Positions 1-8,462 of a DNA stretch of 14,790 nucleotides are shown piece after piece. Below the pieces are notes generated by a model. The model had not been told where the DNA came from and searched no databases. It worked only from the letters and a program-made list of their open reading frames with translations. Origin of the DNA: JAJRXG01 sp964640065 (GTDB lineage Bacteria > Bacteroidota > Bacteroidia > Chitinophagales > Saprospiraceae); NCBI GenBank assembly GCA_964640065.1, contig CAZXIE010000094.1:1-14790 (forward strand), read 5' to 3'. How positions within the stretch are numbered: the first letter of the stretch is position 1; every line of letters begins with the position of its first letter. Made by a program: the position numbers and the translations under genes.

Positions 1-36
1 TTTTATACTTTCTGCAGGTTTTATTATACTTCTGTC
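1..36. repeat. Short imperfect direct repeat upstream of the kinase gene
   Basis: Two similar pyrimidine-rich segments follow one another: TTTTATACTTTCTGC at 1-15 and TATTATACTTCTGT at about 21-34. They lie about 55 bases upstream of the kinase start, where a promoter or an autoregulatory site of the LytTR regulator would be expected. LytTR domains bind pairs of direct repeats, but these do not clearly match the usual LytTR site, and the left edge of the window cuts the region. A regulatory role is inference only. Confidence 0.25.
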
Positions 37-88
37 ATGCTGTGAAACATCATATCAGCATACCTTGCGACTATTAATGCGATAAAGG

Positions 89-1123
89 ATGGAAGAGCTA
101 GTACGTAAATTCATTTTCGGTGATGGCAAATGGTGGTGGGCCCGCCATTTGAGTTTCTGGATATTTGTATATATGGATTTCATCCTTTCGAATATTCTGG
201 TCGCTCGGGATGATCCTATGGAGTACGGATTAGATATTCTGTCTGTGCTGCTCGATGTGGCTGTAGTGTATATCAATATTTACTACTTGATGCCGAAGTT
301 CTTATTCAAGAGTAGATTTGGCACCTACTTCATACTTACTATTCTATCACTTGTCGTAAATGTTTTAATAATCGTTGTCTCCTCCACACTCTATTATAAC
401 GAACCCACATATCCAGAAGAATGGGTTTCGGTATTTATATCTACGCTCACCTTATTTATGACAGCTATCGCCATCAAGATCGGGAAGTACTATTATGATC
501 AATTGCAAATCTCAAGAGAACTAAAGACCTCCCAAGCTCAACTCGAGATAGAGAGCCTTAAGCAACAGATCAATCCACATTTTTTATTTAATGTCCTTAA
601 TACGATTAATATTCAATCGAAGATAGAACCGGAGACTGTTTCAGATACTGTGCTTCAGCTTTCAGATCTCTTGAGATATCAGATTTATGAGGCAGGCCAA
701 GTGGAAGATGTACAGCTATCCAAGGAGATCGCTTTTTTGAAAAACTATATAGAGCTTGAGCAGAAGAGAAGAGATAACTTGAAGGTAGAGTGGCATGCGG
801 ATAACTCCATACCTAAAGTAAGAGTGAAGCCTTTTCTTTTTCTTCCACTTGTAGAGAATGCCCTCAAGCACTCTCGAAAGTTAGACGAGTCAGACACAAC
901 TCTTACTGTAAACTGGAGCTATGATTCTAATAAACTGAACTTACGTATTTCTAATACGATTGGTGATGTGATAGCAAAAGACTCTGGCGGATTTGGTATT
1001 GACAATCTTAAAAAGAGACTGAACCTTCTTTATCCTAGCAAGTATGACATGTCCTCTTCCAGCAGCGGGGGATTATATGAGGCACAGTTACAAATAGATA
1101 TAGATGCGAGCAATTATAATTGA
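89..1123 (+). CDS. LytS/YehU-type membrane sensor histidine kinase
   Basis: This is the sensor kinase of a two-component system and should sit in the inner membrane. The N-terminal third shows four hydrophobic segments, roughly residues 21-38, 49-67, 78-101 and 113-130, with only short loops between them, so there is no large extracellular sensor domain. A short coiled-coil-like linker (about 140-160) leads to the His_kinase family (PF06580) phosphoacceptor motif QINPHFLFNVLN, with His164 as the probable phosphorylation site. The ATP-binding part follows, with the N-box LVENALKH at 254-261 and a glycine-rich GGFGIDNLKKRL at 300-311. The length of 344 residues is normal for this family. The ATG at 89 directly follows an AAAGG stretch, too close to be a good ribosome binding site. 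The 3' end overlaps the response regulator by 20 bases, so the two are almost certainly cotranscribed and translationally coupled. The signal sensed cannot be told from the sequence. Confidence 0.93.
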   Translation: MEELVRKFIFGDGKWWWARHLSFWIFVYMDFILSNILVARDDPMEYGLDILSVLLDVAVVYINIYYLMPKFLFKSRFGTYFILTILSLVVNVLIIVVSSTLYYNEPTYPEEWVSVFISTLTLFMTAIAIKIGKYYYDQLQISRELKTSQAQLEIESLKQQINPHFLFNVLNTINIQSKIEPETVSDTVLQLSDLLRYQIYEAGQVEDVQLSKEIAFLKNYIELEQKRRDNLKVEWHADNSIPKVRVKPFLFLPLVENALKHSRKLDESDTTLTVNWSYDSNKLNLRISNTIGDVIAKDSGGFGIDNLKKRLNLLYPSKYDMSSSSSGGLYEAQLQIDIDASNYN

Positions 1124-1817
1124 TGATGAGCCTATAGCCCGTAAAGGTATACAGCTTTTAGCTGATCAGATACCTGATGTAGATATCATAGGTTCTTATC
1201 CTAATCCACTGATCGCGCAAGAAGCAATCACCAAGGAGAAGGATTTAGATATTCTCTTTTTAGATGTAGAGATGCCAGGCATCACAGGCATAGAATTTCT
1301 AAAAGCCATGCCACCCAAATGTTATGTCATCTTGACTACGGCATATCAGCAGTATGCAATTGAGGCTTTTGAACTTGACGTAATTGATTATTTATTAAAA
1401 CCTGTTAGTCTTGATCGCTTTGTAAAGGCAGTCAATAAGGTCCGCGAGTTACAATCTCTTCAGAGTTATGAAGCAGAAGTAAATGACAAAGATGACTTCG
1501 TATATATCAAGTCCGATAGAAAGTTTGTGAAGTTAGCCCTTGCTGAAATTCTTTTTATAAAGGGGATGAAGGATTATGTCATCATACATACTACTGGAGA
1601 AAAGTACATGACGGCTATGAATGTTGGCACCTTCTATAGTCACCTTGACCATGATCAGTTCGCACGTGTAAGTAAATCGTACATTATTAATGCGGCTTAT
1701 ATAGATAATATAGATATCGACTTAATCAATCTTGCTGGGCATGAGATCCCTCTAGGTAGAACTTATAAAGAAGCCTTTCTAGGTAAATTTGTAAAAGGGA
1801 AATTGCTGAAGCGGTAA
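1104..1817 (+). CDS. LytTR-family response regulator
   Basis: This is the DNA-binding partner of the overlapping LytS-type kinase. The receiver domain occupies residues 1 to about 120. It has the acidic pocket in IIDDEP (Asp7, Asp8), the phosphoacceptor Asp54 in LFLDVEMPG, a Thr in ILTTA (78-79) and the conserved Lys99 in LLKP. A linker leads to a LytTR DNA-binding domain at about 130-235, recognisable from DFVYIKSDRK, the FIKGMKDYVIIHT block (151-163) and RVSKSYIINAAYI (188-200). The length of 237 residues is typical. Such pairs in Bacteroidota usually regulate one or a few targets, often nearby, but no clear LytTR site was found in this window, so the target genes are unknown. The stop codon lies two bases from the stop of the convergent trehalase gene, leaving no room for a separate terminator. 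Confidence 0.94.
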   Translation: MRAIIIDDEPIARKGIQLLADQIPDVDIIGSYPNPLIAQEAITKEKDLDILFLDVEMPGITGIEFLKAMPPKCYVILTTAYQQYAIEAFELDVIDYLLKPVSLDRFVKAVNKVRELQSLQSYEAEVNDKDDFVYIKSDRKFVKLALAEILFIKGMKDYVIIHTTGEKYMTAMNVGTFYSHLDHDQFARVSKSYIINAAYIDNIDIDLINLAGHEIPLGRTYKEAFLGKFVKGKLLKR

Positions 1818-1819
1818 GA

Positions 1820-3322
1820 CTATGCACTTTGTAAGGCGATGTATACGCCATTGGTCCAACCAAAACCATCTTGTACAGGGTACTCGCCACCTCCTCCCTC
1901 AAGGGTTACATCTACTACATTGTATTTTTCAAGCATCTTACCAGTTCTTTCGAAGACGGACTGGTTAAGCTGTGTCCATCTAGATGCAATTTCCTGAGCC
2001 AAGACCTTGTGTCCATAGTTCAATAAACCTTTTATAGTGATCCACTGTAGCGGAGCCCAGCCATTAGGACTATCCCATTGTTGTCCAGATGCGATCGGAG
2101 TGGTGACGACTCCTCCAGCCATAAGAAACTTGCTCTTAATCACCTCGGCGACTTGATCTGCTTGTTCTTGAGAACATAATTTGAAGTAGAGCGGATATAC
2201 TCCAGCTAATGATAGTCTGGTAGTACGAGCCTCTGCTTTAAAGTCGTAGTCTTGGAAAAAACCAGTTTCTGCATCCCAGAAATATTCCAAGATGGCCTTC
2301 TTTCTATTCAGCGCAAGCACTCCATATTTCATGGCTACTTCTTTCTCACCTATGGATTTATGGCATTCGGAGATGAGTTTTTCGAGGTGCCATAGTAGGC
2401 AGTTGAGGTCTATAGGCAGGATGTCTGTTGTATGTATAGTCGATAGGTCTTTAGGATCTTTTAACCAGCGACTTGAAAAATCCCAACCAGATTCACATGC
2501 TGCTCTGATGTCTCTGAATAACAGATGAGACTTTTGATCACTAAAGTTGACTAGCTCCCAATCATCTCTATACATCTCTTCTCTTGGCGTATCCTTAGCA
2601 TCATAGTACCGGTTCAATAATGCTGACTTGTCGAGTCTGATGATGCGATTGACTGGCTGATTGCTTTGGGTGATATCTGTGATACCTTTCATCCAGAAGT
2701 TATACTCTGCGATTAGAGTAGAAAGGTATCTGGGGATGAGATCTTTACCTCTGAGTTGGATTAAGAGTTTGACCATCAAAGAGTAGAAGGGAGGTTGCGA
2801 TCTACTTAAGAAGTACGATCGATTTCCATTGGGGATATGACCAAATGATTCTATGAGGAACTTGAAGTTGTTCACCATAGATTGGATCATATCAACTTGT
2901 TCATGCTGAGCGAGACCGAGCATCGTGAAGTAGCTATCCCAATAATATATTTCGTCAAATCTTCCGCCAGGTACTATGTAAGGATGGGGCAAAGGTATTT
3001 TCGAAGTTCTATTGGCTTTGACCTTGTCGGGGTCTCTTCGAAGTAGGTGCCATAGATTTTTGATATGCTCTTGGACATGATCGGCAGATTTCACATCCGT
3101 TATGCCTACAGAAGGGATCTTAAAATATTCATTTACGAAAGTGGAAAGATCAAAATCTTCTTGATCTCTTTCTTTCAAAAATGTCTTGATGATGATGTCC
3201 GGATGCAACTTGCCTATGCTATCAGCGAAGACTTTTCCATCTGAAAATACTTTCTCCTTATGGATTGCTAAGAATAACTCGCCATACATCTCTTTAGGAG
3301 ACGGAAACTTTAGATTACTCAT
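1820..3322 (-). CDS. treF: Cytoplasmic alpha,alpha-trehalase, GH37 (TreF-like)
   Basis: The enzyme hydrolyses trehalose to two glucose molecules by an inverting mechanism. Both GH37 signatures are present: PGGRFDEIYYWDSY at residues 118-131 and QQWDSPNGWAPLQW at 414-427. The likely catalytic acid is Asp281 in ESGWDFSSRW, and the likely base is Glu480 in the GGGGEYPVQDGFGWTNG tail, both assigned by analogy with the E. coli trehalase. There is no signal peptide, so it should act in the cytoplasm (hence TreF-like rather than the periplasmic TreA), on sugar brought in by the permease encoded just upstream. The length of 500 residues is normal and the C terminus ends soon after the last motif, as expected. 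The start ATG lies inside the 3' end of the permease gene (8-base overlap), which indicates translational coupling. The gene symbol follows the family; orthology was not tested. Confidence 0.95.
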   Translation of the reverse strand: MSNLKFPSPKEMYGELFLAIHKEKVFSDGKVFADSIGKLHPDIIIKTFLKERDQEDFDLSTFVNEYFKIPSVGITDVKSADHVQEHIKNLWHLLRRDPDKVKANRTSKIPLPHPYIVPGGRFDEIYYWDSYFTMLGLAQHEQVDMIQSMVNNFKFLIESFGHIPNGNRSYFLSRSQPPFYSLMVKLLIQLRGKDLIPRYLSTLIAEYNFWMKGITDITQSNQPVNRIIRLDKSALLNRYYDAKDTPREEMYRDDWELVNFSDQKSHLLFRDIRAACESGWDFSSRWLKDPKDLSTIHTTDILPIDLNCLLWHLEKLISECHKSIGEKEVAMKYGVLALNRKKAILEYFWDAETGFFQDYDFKAEARTTRLSLAGVYPLYFKLCSQEQADQVAEVIKSKFLMAGGVVTTPIASGQQWDSPNGWAPLQWITIKGLLNYGHKVLAQEIASRWTQLNQSVFERTGKMLEKYNVVDVTLEGGGGEYPVQDGFGWTNGVYIALQSA

Positions 3323-4520
3323 GAGAGGCTGTAAGTCTACGTAAGAAGAAAAGACAGATCAATAATGCTGCGAGAGGTATCAGTGTATAGTAGAAGGCCG
3401 TATCAGCACCTACATTTTTGAAGAGATATCCGATCGCTCGAGAACCCAGTGTTCCTCCTATCGCTGAGAAAATAACAATCAGTCCGGTCATAGCGCTATG
3501 TAACTTTTGAGGAAGAGCACTCAGAACGGCTGAGTTAAGCAAAGGATATATGGGGGCTATAAATAGACCAACTAAAGGAAAGGCAAATCCGATCAAAGGC
3601 ACATCTCTCAAAGCACTGATTTCTCCGATGTCAGCATTTACAGTGCGGGGTAAAACAAAAATAACCATGATCATCGCGCTGATGATACATCCTGTTATGA
3701 CGACTGACCAATCCACCTTCTTAACGATCTGCCCAGCAAGTAGTCTTCCTACACCAAGTGATATAGCTAGAATACTTGCCATCATGATGCTTACATTTTC
3801 TGGAAGGTCAAGAACGCGTTCATTAAATGTTGGCAGCCAAGTCATGATACCTTGCTCGATCATCACGAAAAGGAATGCCGCTATAACGAATATCAACACC
3901 AAGATTTTAATTAGCAACTTAAGCATCTCACTTATATCATCTAATAAGTTAACCCCAGGTATCTCATAGTCTTGATCAAACTTTGTGAATAGCAAAAAGA
4001 TCATCGATAGGAATGATAACCCTGCTAGCAACCAATACACCCTCAGCCAAGCATCTGGATCTGACGCACTATTAAAATATGGAAAGAGGAAGTAGGCCAA
4101 GGCTATCCCAAACATGAACACACCCTCTATAGAACTCATCAGACTATTATGTCCTTTTTCATCTTCAGTCACTAAGCCGATGACGGAGTAGACGGAGACT
4201 TTGATCAGCGCAAAGGATGCTCCCACACTTGCAAAGAGCACCTTGGCCGCGACGAAACTATTGCCATAGTACATATAGATACATGCAAAAGTGACAAGCC
4301 CCAGAGCAAAAAGCATGGCTTTTTTGTAACCTATTCTTGGCAAGAATGATGCAATCAGAAAAGAAACAATAGCGATAGGCATATCTTTAAATGCTTCCAA
4401 GATGGAAGCTTGCAGTTCATCAACGCCATAGACATTTTGAGCCTTCAGTATGACGATGCCTACACTATTAAGTAAGATCGCAAATACGAAGTAGTTGATA
4501 TAGAGTGATAGCCTTACCAT
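3315..4520 (-). CDS. MFS sugar permease, probable trehalose importer
   Basis: The protein has 401 residues and about twelve hydrophobic segments, arranged as six plus six around a hydrophilic loop at about residues 180-205, as in the major facilitator superfamily. Recognisable blocks are the short basic loop after helix 2 (PRIGYKK, 61-67), SSIEGVFMFGIALAYFLFPYF (about 129-149), EQGIMTWLPTF (222-232) and GLFIAPIYPLLNSAVLSALP (318-337). The general look resembles the FucP/FHS sugar:proton symporters. The gene overlaps the trehalase start by 8 bases and is the first gene of the unit, so trehalose is the most likely substrate. That assignment rests on context, because no substrate-binding residues can be read from sequence alone. 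The ATG is preceded by an A-rich leader (seven As on the coding strand a few bases upstream), typical of Bacteroidota translation starts without a Shine-Dalgarno site. Confidence 0.9.
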   Translation of the reverse strand: MVRLSLYINYFVFAILLNSVGIVILKAQNVYGVDELQASILEAFKDMPIAIVSFLIASFLPRIGYKKAMLFALGLVTFACIYMYYGNSFVAAKVLFASVGASFALIKVSVYSVIGLVTEDEKGHNSLMSSIEGVFMFGIALAYFLFPYFNSASDPDAWLRVYWLLAGLSFLSMIFLLFTKFDQDYEIPGVNLLDDISEMLKLLIKILVLIFVIAAFLFVMIEQGIMTWLPTFNERVLDLPENVSIMMASILAISLGVGRLLAGQIVKKVDWSVVITGCIISAMIMVIFVLPRTVNADIGEISALRDVPLIGFAFPLVGLFIAPIYPLLNSAVLSALPQKLHSAMTGLIVIFSAIGGTLGSRAIGYLFKNVGADTAFYYTLIPLAALLICLFFLRRLTASHE

Positions 4521-4574
4521 GTTGTTTTTTTGTGGATTTTCAAGAGACCTCGAAAGACATCAAGAGATGCCCCA

Positions 4575-4585
4575 TCACTTAGTGA
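4575..4585. promoter_or_regulatory. 11-bp perfect palindrome, possible operator
   Basis: TCACT-T-AGTGA is a perfect palindrome with a one-base centre. It lies between the candidate promoter (4620-4648) and the permease start at 4520, a suitable place for a repressor of trehalose genes. No regulator gene of the usual sugar-repressor families is in this window. A palindrome of this size can occur by chance. Confidence 0.25.
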
Positions 4586-4619
4586 AGATAGCATCTAGAT
4601 TTTACTGAGTCAGTATGAA

Positions 4620-4648
4620 CATAGTTACTAAAAACTCTTAAAAACAAA
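4620..4648 (-). promoter_or_regulatory. Candidate promoter of the permease-trehalase operon
   Basis: On the minus strand a TTTG (complement of 4645-4648) is followed after 17 bases by TAACTATG (complement of 4620-4627). This resembles the Bacteroidota sigma factor consensus TTTG...TAnnTTTG with one mismatch in the -7 element; the spacing is slightly short. It lies about 100 bases upstream of the permease start in the roughly 200-base gap between the glycosyltransferase stop and the permease gene. It was picked by eye, so confidence is modest. Confidence 0.35.
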
Positions 4649-4720
4649 CTTAACCGAGTATGGTAATTGTAAGCATTATGGACTTTTCATAAATAGATGG
4701 AGATGATAACTCGCACATAA

Positions 4721-6271
4721 CTAGTATCCTGACGCCGCTTTTTCCTCTCTCACTATTCTTCTCCAGTCTTTTCTTAAGTCCTTCTTAGGGTAGCGTAAGA
4801 GGTATATATATCCTGGATCACGAGATAGAGGATGTTCTATGCTATCTATAAGAATGGTTTCTTCAAAAAATGGAGAAGGTTCCAACTTAGAGTCTTCCAC
4901 TTGGATCTGCGCTTTGATATGAAAGTCTTCTGGCACCCAAGCAACATAGCTCGCATTAAAACTATGACATACGGGAAGATGATACTGGTCCCTTCTAAAG
5001 TTAAGAACACCAGCATGACCGTAGTGACCACCCCAGATCAGACAATGAGCTTTTTCATCTTCACTAAGTGTATTATAAATAGCAGCCACCTTAGGAGGTA
5101 TTTCTTCCCATCCCAACATATCAGCGTAATCCTGTCTGAGACTTCTAACGACTCCATCTTCCCAACGAAAAGGCTCTTTCAACTCTAGTTCATTTTGCAC
5201 ATAGAGCGAATAAGACTTCATATGATGTACCGGTAAGATGGGGAGAGCGATCGGAAGTGCAGGTACATTAAGTAAAACTATGGACGCAGGGAGTAACCAA
5301 AGTTTGGATGATAGATATCTCTCCCACATAACTCCGCCAAGACCAAATAGCATCGTATATGCACCAAAAGTATAATAGCCTTTTCCACTACCTAGATAGA
5401 TGACTATAACTGTGATCAGAAAAGTAATACCGATAAACCTATATCGATGATCGGATTGTCGAAGTCCAAAAATCAAACCCGGGATCCAGACGAGTCCAGA
5501 GAATAAGTGTGACTGTAGTTGGCTGCCAAAGAAACTCTGCCAGGTTATATTAACTAATTGGGTTGCTCTAAGATCTTCCATGTGTCGTGCTATAGGAAAA
5601 TCATGACTGTACTGCCACCAAAGGTTAGGGCTGATGATAATCAACATGAGAGCTAAAGCGATATAGGGATACTTCGTCTTTAAGATAACTCGGTACGGAG
5701 TTAATAAGAAAGCTCCAAATAGCCCTGCATAGAAAAACACTAATGAGTACTTAGTTAGAAACCCAATGCCGGCTATTACTCCTAGAATTATCCAGAGTCT
5801 CAGACTTGAGTTCTTGTCTTCCCACTCATTTATAATTTTGATAATGACGATGGCACTTAGAAACCAGAAGAACTGATTAAAACTGACTGGCTGGAAAAGT
5901 TGATTGCTTCCTAAAAATGCTGGGCTAAAAACAAATGCCGTTGCTCCGATGATCTGTGCCCATTTTTTCCCGCCGAGATCTTTTATAAAAACCCCAAGAA
6001 GAAGAACTGTCGCCGCCCCTATCATCGCTGCAGGAAATTTTACTGCAAATAGAGAATGGCCGAATATGCCTTTTGAAATCCAAGCAATGATAGAAATCAT
6101 GGGCGGCACCTCCATAAATCCCCATGCAAGATGCTCTGACTCATTGAGGTATAGATACTCATCGCGCTGAAGGCCAAACTCTGTGAAGTAGCTAGCTGCG
6201 AAATGAATAAACAACTTGCAAGTGGCGAGTACTAATAACGGGACCCAACAGACTTTTTGACTTGATCTCAC
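4721..6271 (-). CDS. GT39/ArnT-like membrane glycosyltransferase
   Basis: A multi-pass inner-membrane enzyme of the dolichyl-phosphate-mannose mannosyltransferase / ArnT superfamily (PMT_2, GT39/GT83), which moves a sugar from a polyprenyl-phosphate carrier onto a protein or lipid on the outer face of the membrane. After the first helix (about 10-28) comes the family motif GLQRDEYLYLNESEHLAWGF (33-52), in which Asp37-Glu38 occupy the place of the conserved catalytic acidic residue in the first loop. MEVPPM follows at 53-58. About ten further hydrophobic segments run to roughly residue 350, then a soluble C-terminal domain of about 160 residues. The start is GTG at 6269-6271; an in-frame TAA lies two codons upstream and the next internal ATG would remove the catalytic loop, so GTG is the only sensible choice. 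It follows ftsH by 110 bases on the same strand and may be read through from it. Donor and acceptor cannot be inferred. Confidence 0.88.
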   Translation of the reverse strand: MRSSQKVCWVPLLVLATCKLFIHFAASYFTEFGLQRDEYLYLNESEHLAWGFMEVPPMISIIAWISKGIFGHSLFAVKFPAAMIGAATVLLLGVFIKDLGGKKWAQIIGATAFVFSPAFLGSNQLFQPVSFNQFFWFLSAIVIIKIINEWEDKNSSLRLWIILGVIAGIGFLTKYSLVFFYAGLFGAFLLTPYRVILKTKYPYIALALMLIIISPNLWWQYSHDFPIARHMEDLRATQLVNITWQSFFGSQLQSHLFSGLVWIPGLIFGLRQSDHRYRFIGITFLITVIVIYLGSGKGYYTFGAYTMLFGLGGVMWERYLSSKLWLLPASIVLLNVPALPIALPILPVHHMKSYSLYVQNELELKEPFRWEDGVVRSLRQDYADMLGWEEIPPKVAAIYNTLSEDEKAHCLIWGGHYGHAGVLNFRRDQYHLPVCHSFNASYVAWVPEDFHIKAQIQVEDSKLEPSPFFEETILIDSIEHPLSRDPGYIYLLRYPKKDLRKDWRRIVREEKAASGY

Positions 6272-6357
6272 AGGTTACCTTTCATATATGCTAATAACGC
6301 AAATGAATGGAGAAAACAATCATCGATTAGACGACTACTATGTAATCATCTACGAGT

Positions 6358-6380
6358 AATCTTCGGGAAGAATGAAGATT
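6358..6380 (-). terminator. Hairpin just after the ftsH stop
   Basis: A perfect 7-bp inverted repeat (AATCTTC at 6358-6364 and GAAGATT at 6374-6380) with a 9-base loop begins one base after the ftsH stop codon. No T-run follows on the minus strand, so it is at best a weak intrinsic terminator or an mRNA 3'-end stabiliser that attenuates read-through into the glycosyltransferase gene. Confidence 0.3.
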
Positions 6381-6381
6381 C

Positions 6382-8403
6382 TTAAGAATTAGAAATCTCT
6401 TCCGAGTCCGTAACAGCACCATTTTGATGGGGCTTGTGAGCTCCATTTTCAGCTGGAGTCTCAGGAGCTTCCACCGTACCTTCCGGCTCCGTAAAAGGGC
6501 CTTGTTCTGGCCATGGTCTTGGGCCTATTAGCCTTTCAACATCAGACTTTACGAGGACTTCTTTTTCAAGAAGTTGCTTTGCTAAAATGTGTAGCTCTTT
6601 GTTATACTTAGTTAGTAACTCCTGAGCGCGATCGTACTGACTCTCTACGAGATTACGCACTTCATCATCTATCAAAGTAGCTGTATCATCAGAGTAAGGC
6701 TTGTTAAACTGATCCTGCGACATGCCGTAGAAAGATACATTTCCTACGCGATCATTCATACCATATACGGCGACCATGCTGTATGCCATCTTAGTGACTT
6801 GATCGAGATCGTTTTGTGCGCCAGTAGAGATTTTATCGAAAATGATTTTCTCAGCAGCACGACCACCAAATGTCATACATATCCTATCAAGCATCTGCTC
6901 AGTACGAGTGATGTACTCATCCTTAGGGAGATACTGTGCATAACCAAGTGTGCCTATACCACGAGGTACGATAGTCACCTTCACAAGCGGAGAAGCGTGC
7001 TCCAAGAACCATCCGCAGATAGCATGGCCTGCTTCGTGATAGGCTATGATTTCTTTCTCGCGAGGAGATATAAATTTGTTTTTCTTTTCAAGACCACCGA
7101 TGACTCTATCTAAGGCATAGTTGAAGTCATCCATCTCTACATGCTTCTTGTCACGACGTGCAGCGACAAGAGCAGCTTCGTTACAGACATTAGCGATGTC
7201 AGCACCTGCAAATCCCGGTGTCATCTCAGCTAGAACTTGTGGCTCCATCTCATTAGAGACCTTGATGTTCTTTAAGTGAACTTTGAAGATCGCCTCTCGT
7301 TCTTTAAGATCTGGTCGATCGATACCGATCTGACGATCAAATCTTCCCGGTCTCATGAGCGCACTATCCAGTACATCCGCACGGTTAGTAGCAGCCATCA
7401 GGATCACACCTTTATCAGTGCTAAACCCATCCATCTCCACCAGGAGTTGGTTAAGTGTGTTTTCTCTTTCGTCATTACCTCCCTGTACAGCGCCTCTTCC
7501 TCTAGCACGACCGATGGCATCGATCTCATCTATAAATACGATACATGGCGCTTTCTCACGAGCTTGTCTGAATAGATCTCTTACACGAGAAGCACCTACA
7601 CCGACGAACATCTCCACAAAGTCAGAACCGGATATAGAGAAAAATGGTACTTCCGCCTCACCTGCGACAGCCTTAGCCAGTAGCGTTTTACCAGTACCTG
7701 GAGGACCTACAAGGATGACACCTTTAGGGATCTTACCTCCGAGGGAAGTATATTTCTTAGGATTCTTTAAGAAGTCTACGATCTCCATGACTTCTTCTTT
7801 GGCTTCATCGAGCCCAGCTACATCTGCAAAAGTTACTTGGACGTTAGCGTTGTTATCAAAGAGCGTAGCTTTTGACTTACCGATATTAAATATCTGAGCG
7901 CCAGGGCCACCTGCGCCTCCGCTCACTCTTCTTATGATAAAGAGCCACAGACCTATGAACAACGCCAATGGGAGAATCCAGCTGAGTATACCAGATACCC
8001 AGTTGACCTTTTTGCTATAGAGAAGCTCTATATCGGCGCCTTCATCGTTGAGTTCATCTATTCTTTCTGCAAAGTGATCTACAGATCCTATTTGCATCGT
8101 ATAGTGAGGTGTGCGCATCGATGTCGATAGCTTGTTATTGGTCTTTATGTCATACTTAGAGATACTCTCCTCTTTGATGTACATATTGACGATCTCGTGG
8201 TTGACCACTTCTACTTGCTCAAAATCTTTGTTTTCAGCAATTTCTTCGAACTGGCGCATACCTATCGACTCTGGCTTACTGATGACACTCATGACAGTGT
8301 TCATACCTAGTAGCACTACGATTAGTATCGCATAAAACCAATATGAGCTTAAGCTGCCTTTTTTATCTGGCTTCTTATTCTTGTTGTCTTTCTGTTTAGC
8401 CAT
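6382..8403 (-). CDS. ftsH: ATP-dependent zinc metalloprotease FtsH
   Basis: A membrane-anchored AAA+ protease that degrades misfolded membrane proteins and short-lived regulators as a hexamer. A charged N-terminal tail precedes the first membrane helix (about 21-40), an extracytoplasmic domain (about 42-135) and the second helix (about 137-157). The AAA module has Walker A GPPGTGKT (233-240), the aromatic pore loop MFVGVG (265-270), Walker B IVFIDEIDAIG (288-298), sensor Asn340 and arginine fingers in MRPGRFDR (350-357). The peptidase domain has the zinc site HEAGH (456-460, His456, Glu457, His460), with the third ligand probably an Asp in QNDLD (530-534). The length of 673 residues is normal, with a Pro/Glu-rich disordered C-terminal tail from about 630. 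The ATG start is well placed before the lysine-rich tail. It lies 59 bases after rsfS on the same strand, a pairing common in Bacteroidota. Confidence 0.98.
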   Translation of the reverse strand: MAKQKDNKNKKPDKKGSLSSYWFYAILIVVLLGMNTVMSVISKPESIGMRQFEEIAENKDFEQVEVVNHEIVNMYIKEESISKYDIKTNNKLSTSMRTPHYTMQIGSVDHFAERIDELNDEGADIELLYSKKVNWVSGILSWILPLALFIGLWLFIIRRVSGGAGGPGAQIFNIGKSKATLFDNNANVQVTFADVAGLDEAKEEVMEIVDFLKNPKKYTSLGGKIPKGVILVGPPGTGKTLLAKAVAGEAEVPFFSISGSDFVEMFVGVGASRVRDLFRQAREKAPCIVFIDEIDAIGRARGRGAVQGGNDERENTLNQLLVEMDGFSTDKGVILMAATNRADVLDSALMRPGRFDRQIGIDRPDLKEREAIFKVHLKNIKVSNEMEPQVLAEMTPGFAGADIANVCNEAALVAARRDKKHVEMDDFNYALDRVIGGLEKKNKFISPREKEIIAYHEAGHAICGWFLEHASPLVKVTIVPRGIGTLGYAQYLPKDEYITRTEQMLDRICMTFGGRAAEKIIFDKISTGAQNDLDQVTKMAYSMVAVYGMNDRVGNVSFYGMSQDQFNKPYSDDTATLIDDEVRNLVESQYDRAQELLTKYNKELHILAKQLLEKEVLVKSDVERLIGPRPWPEQGPFTEPEGTVEAPETPAENGAHKPHQNGAVTDSEEISNS

Positions 8404-8462
8404 ATTCTACCTGAACTACCTAGAAAACGATTTAGTCCCCTAGTTGGTTGTGCAAATGTACA

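Noticed and set aside
3550..3969. 139-codon plus-strand frame inside the permease gene
   Set aside because: Antisense to a clear membrane transporter; its composition mirrors the hydrophobic codons of the real gene.
7355..7897. 180-codon open frame on the plus strand opposite ftsH
   Set aside because: It lies entirely antisense to the AAA domain of ftsH, has a Ser/Pro/Thr-rich composition typical of a mirror frame, and shows no known motif.
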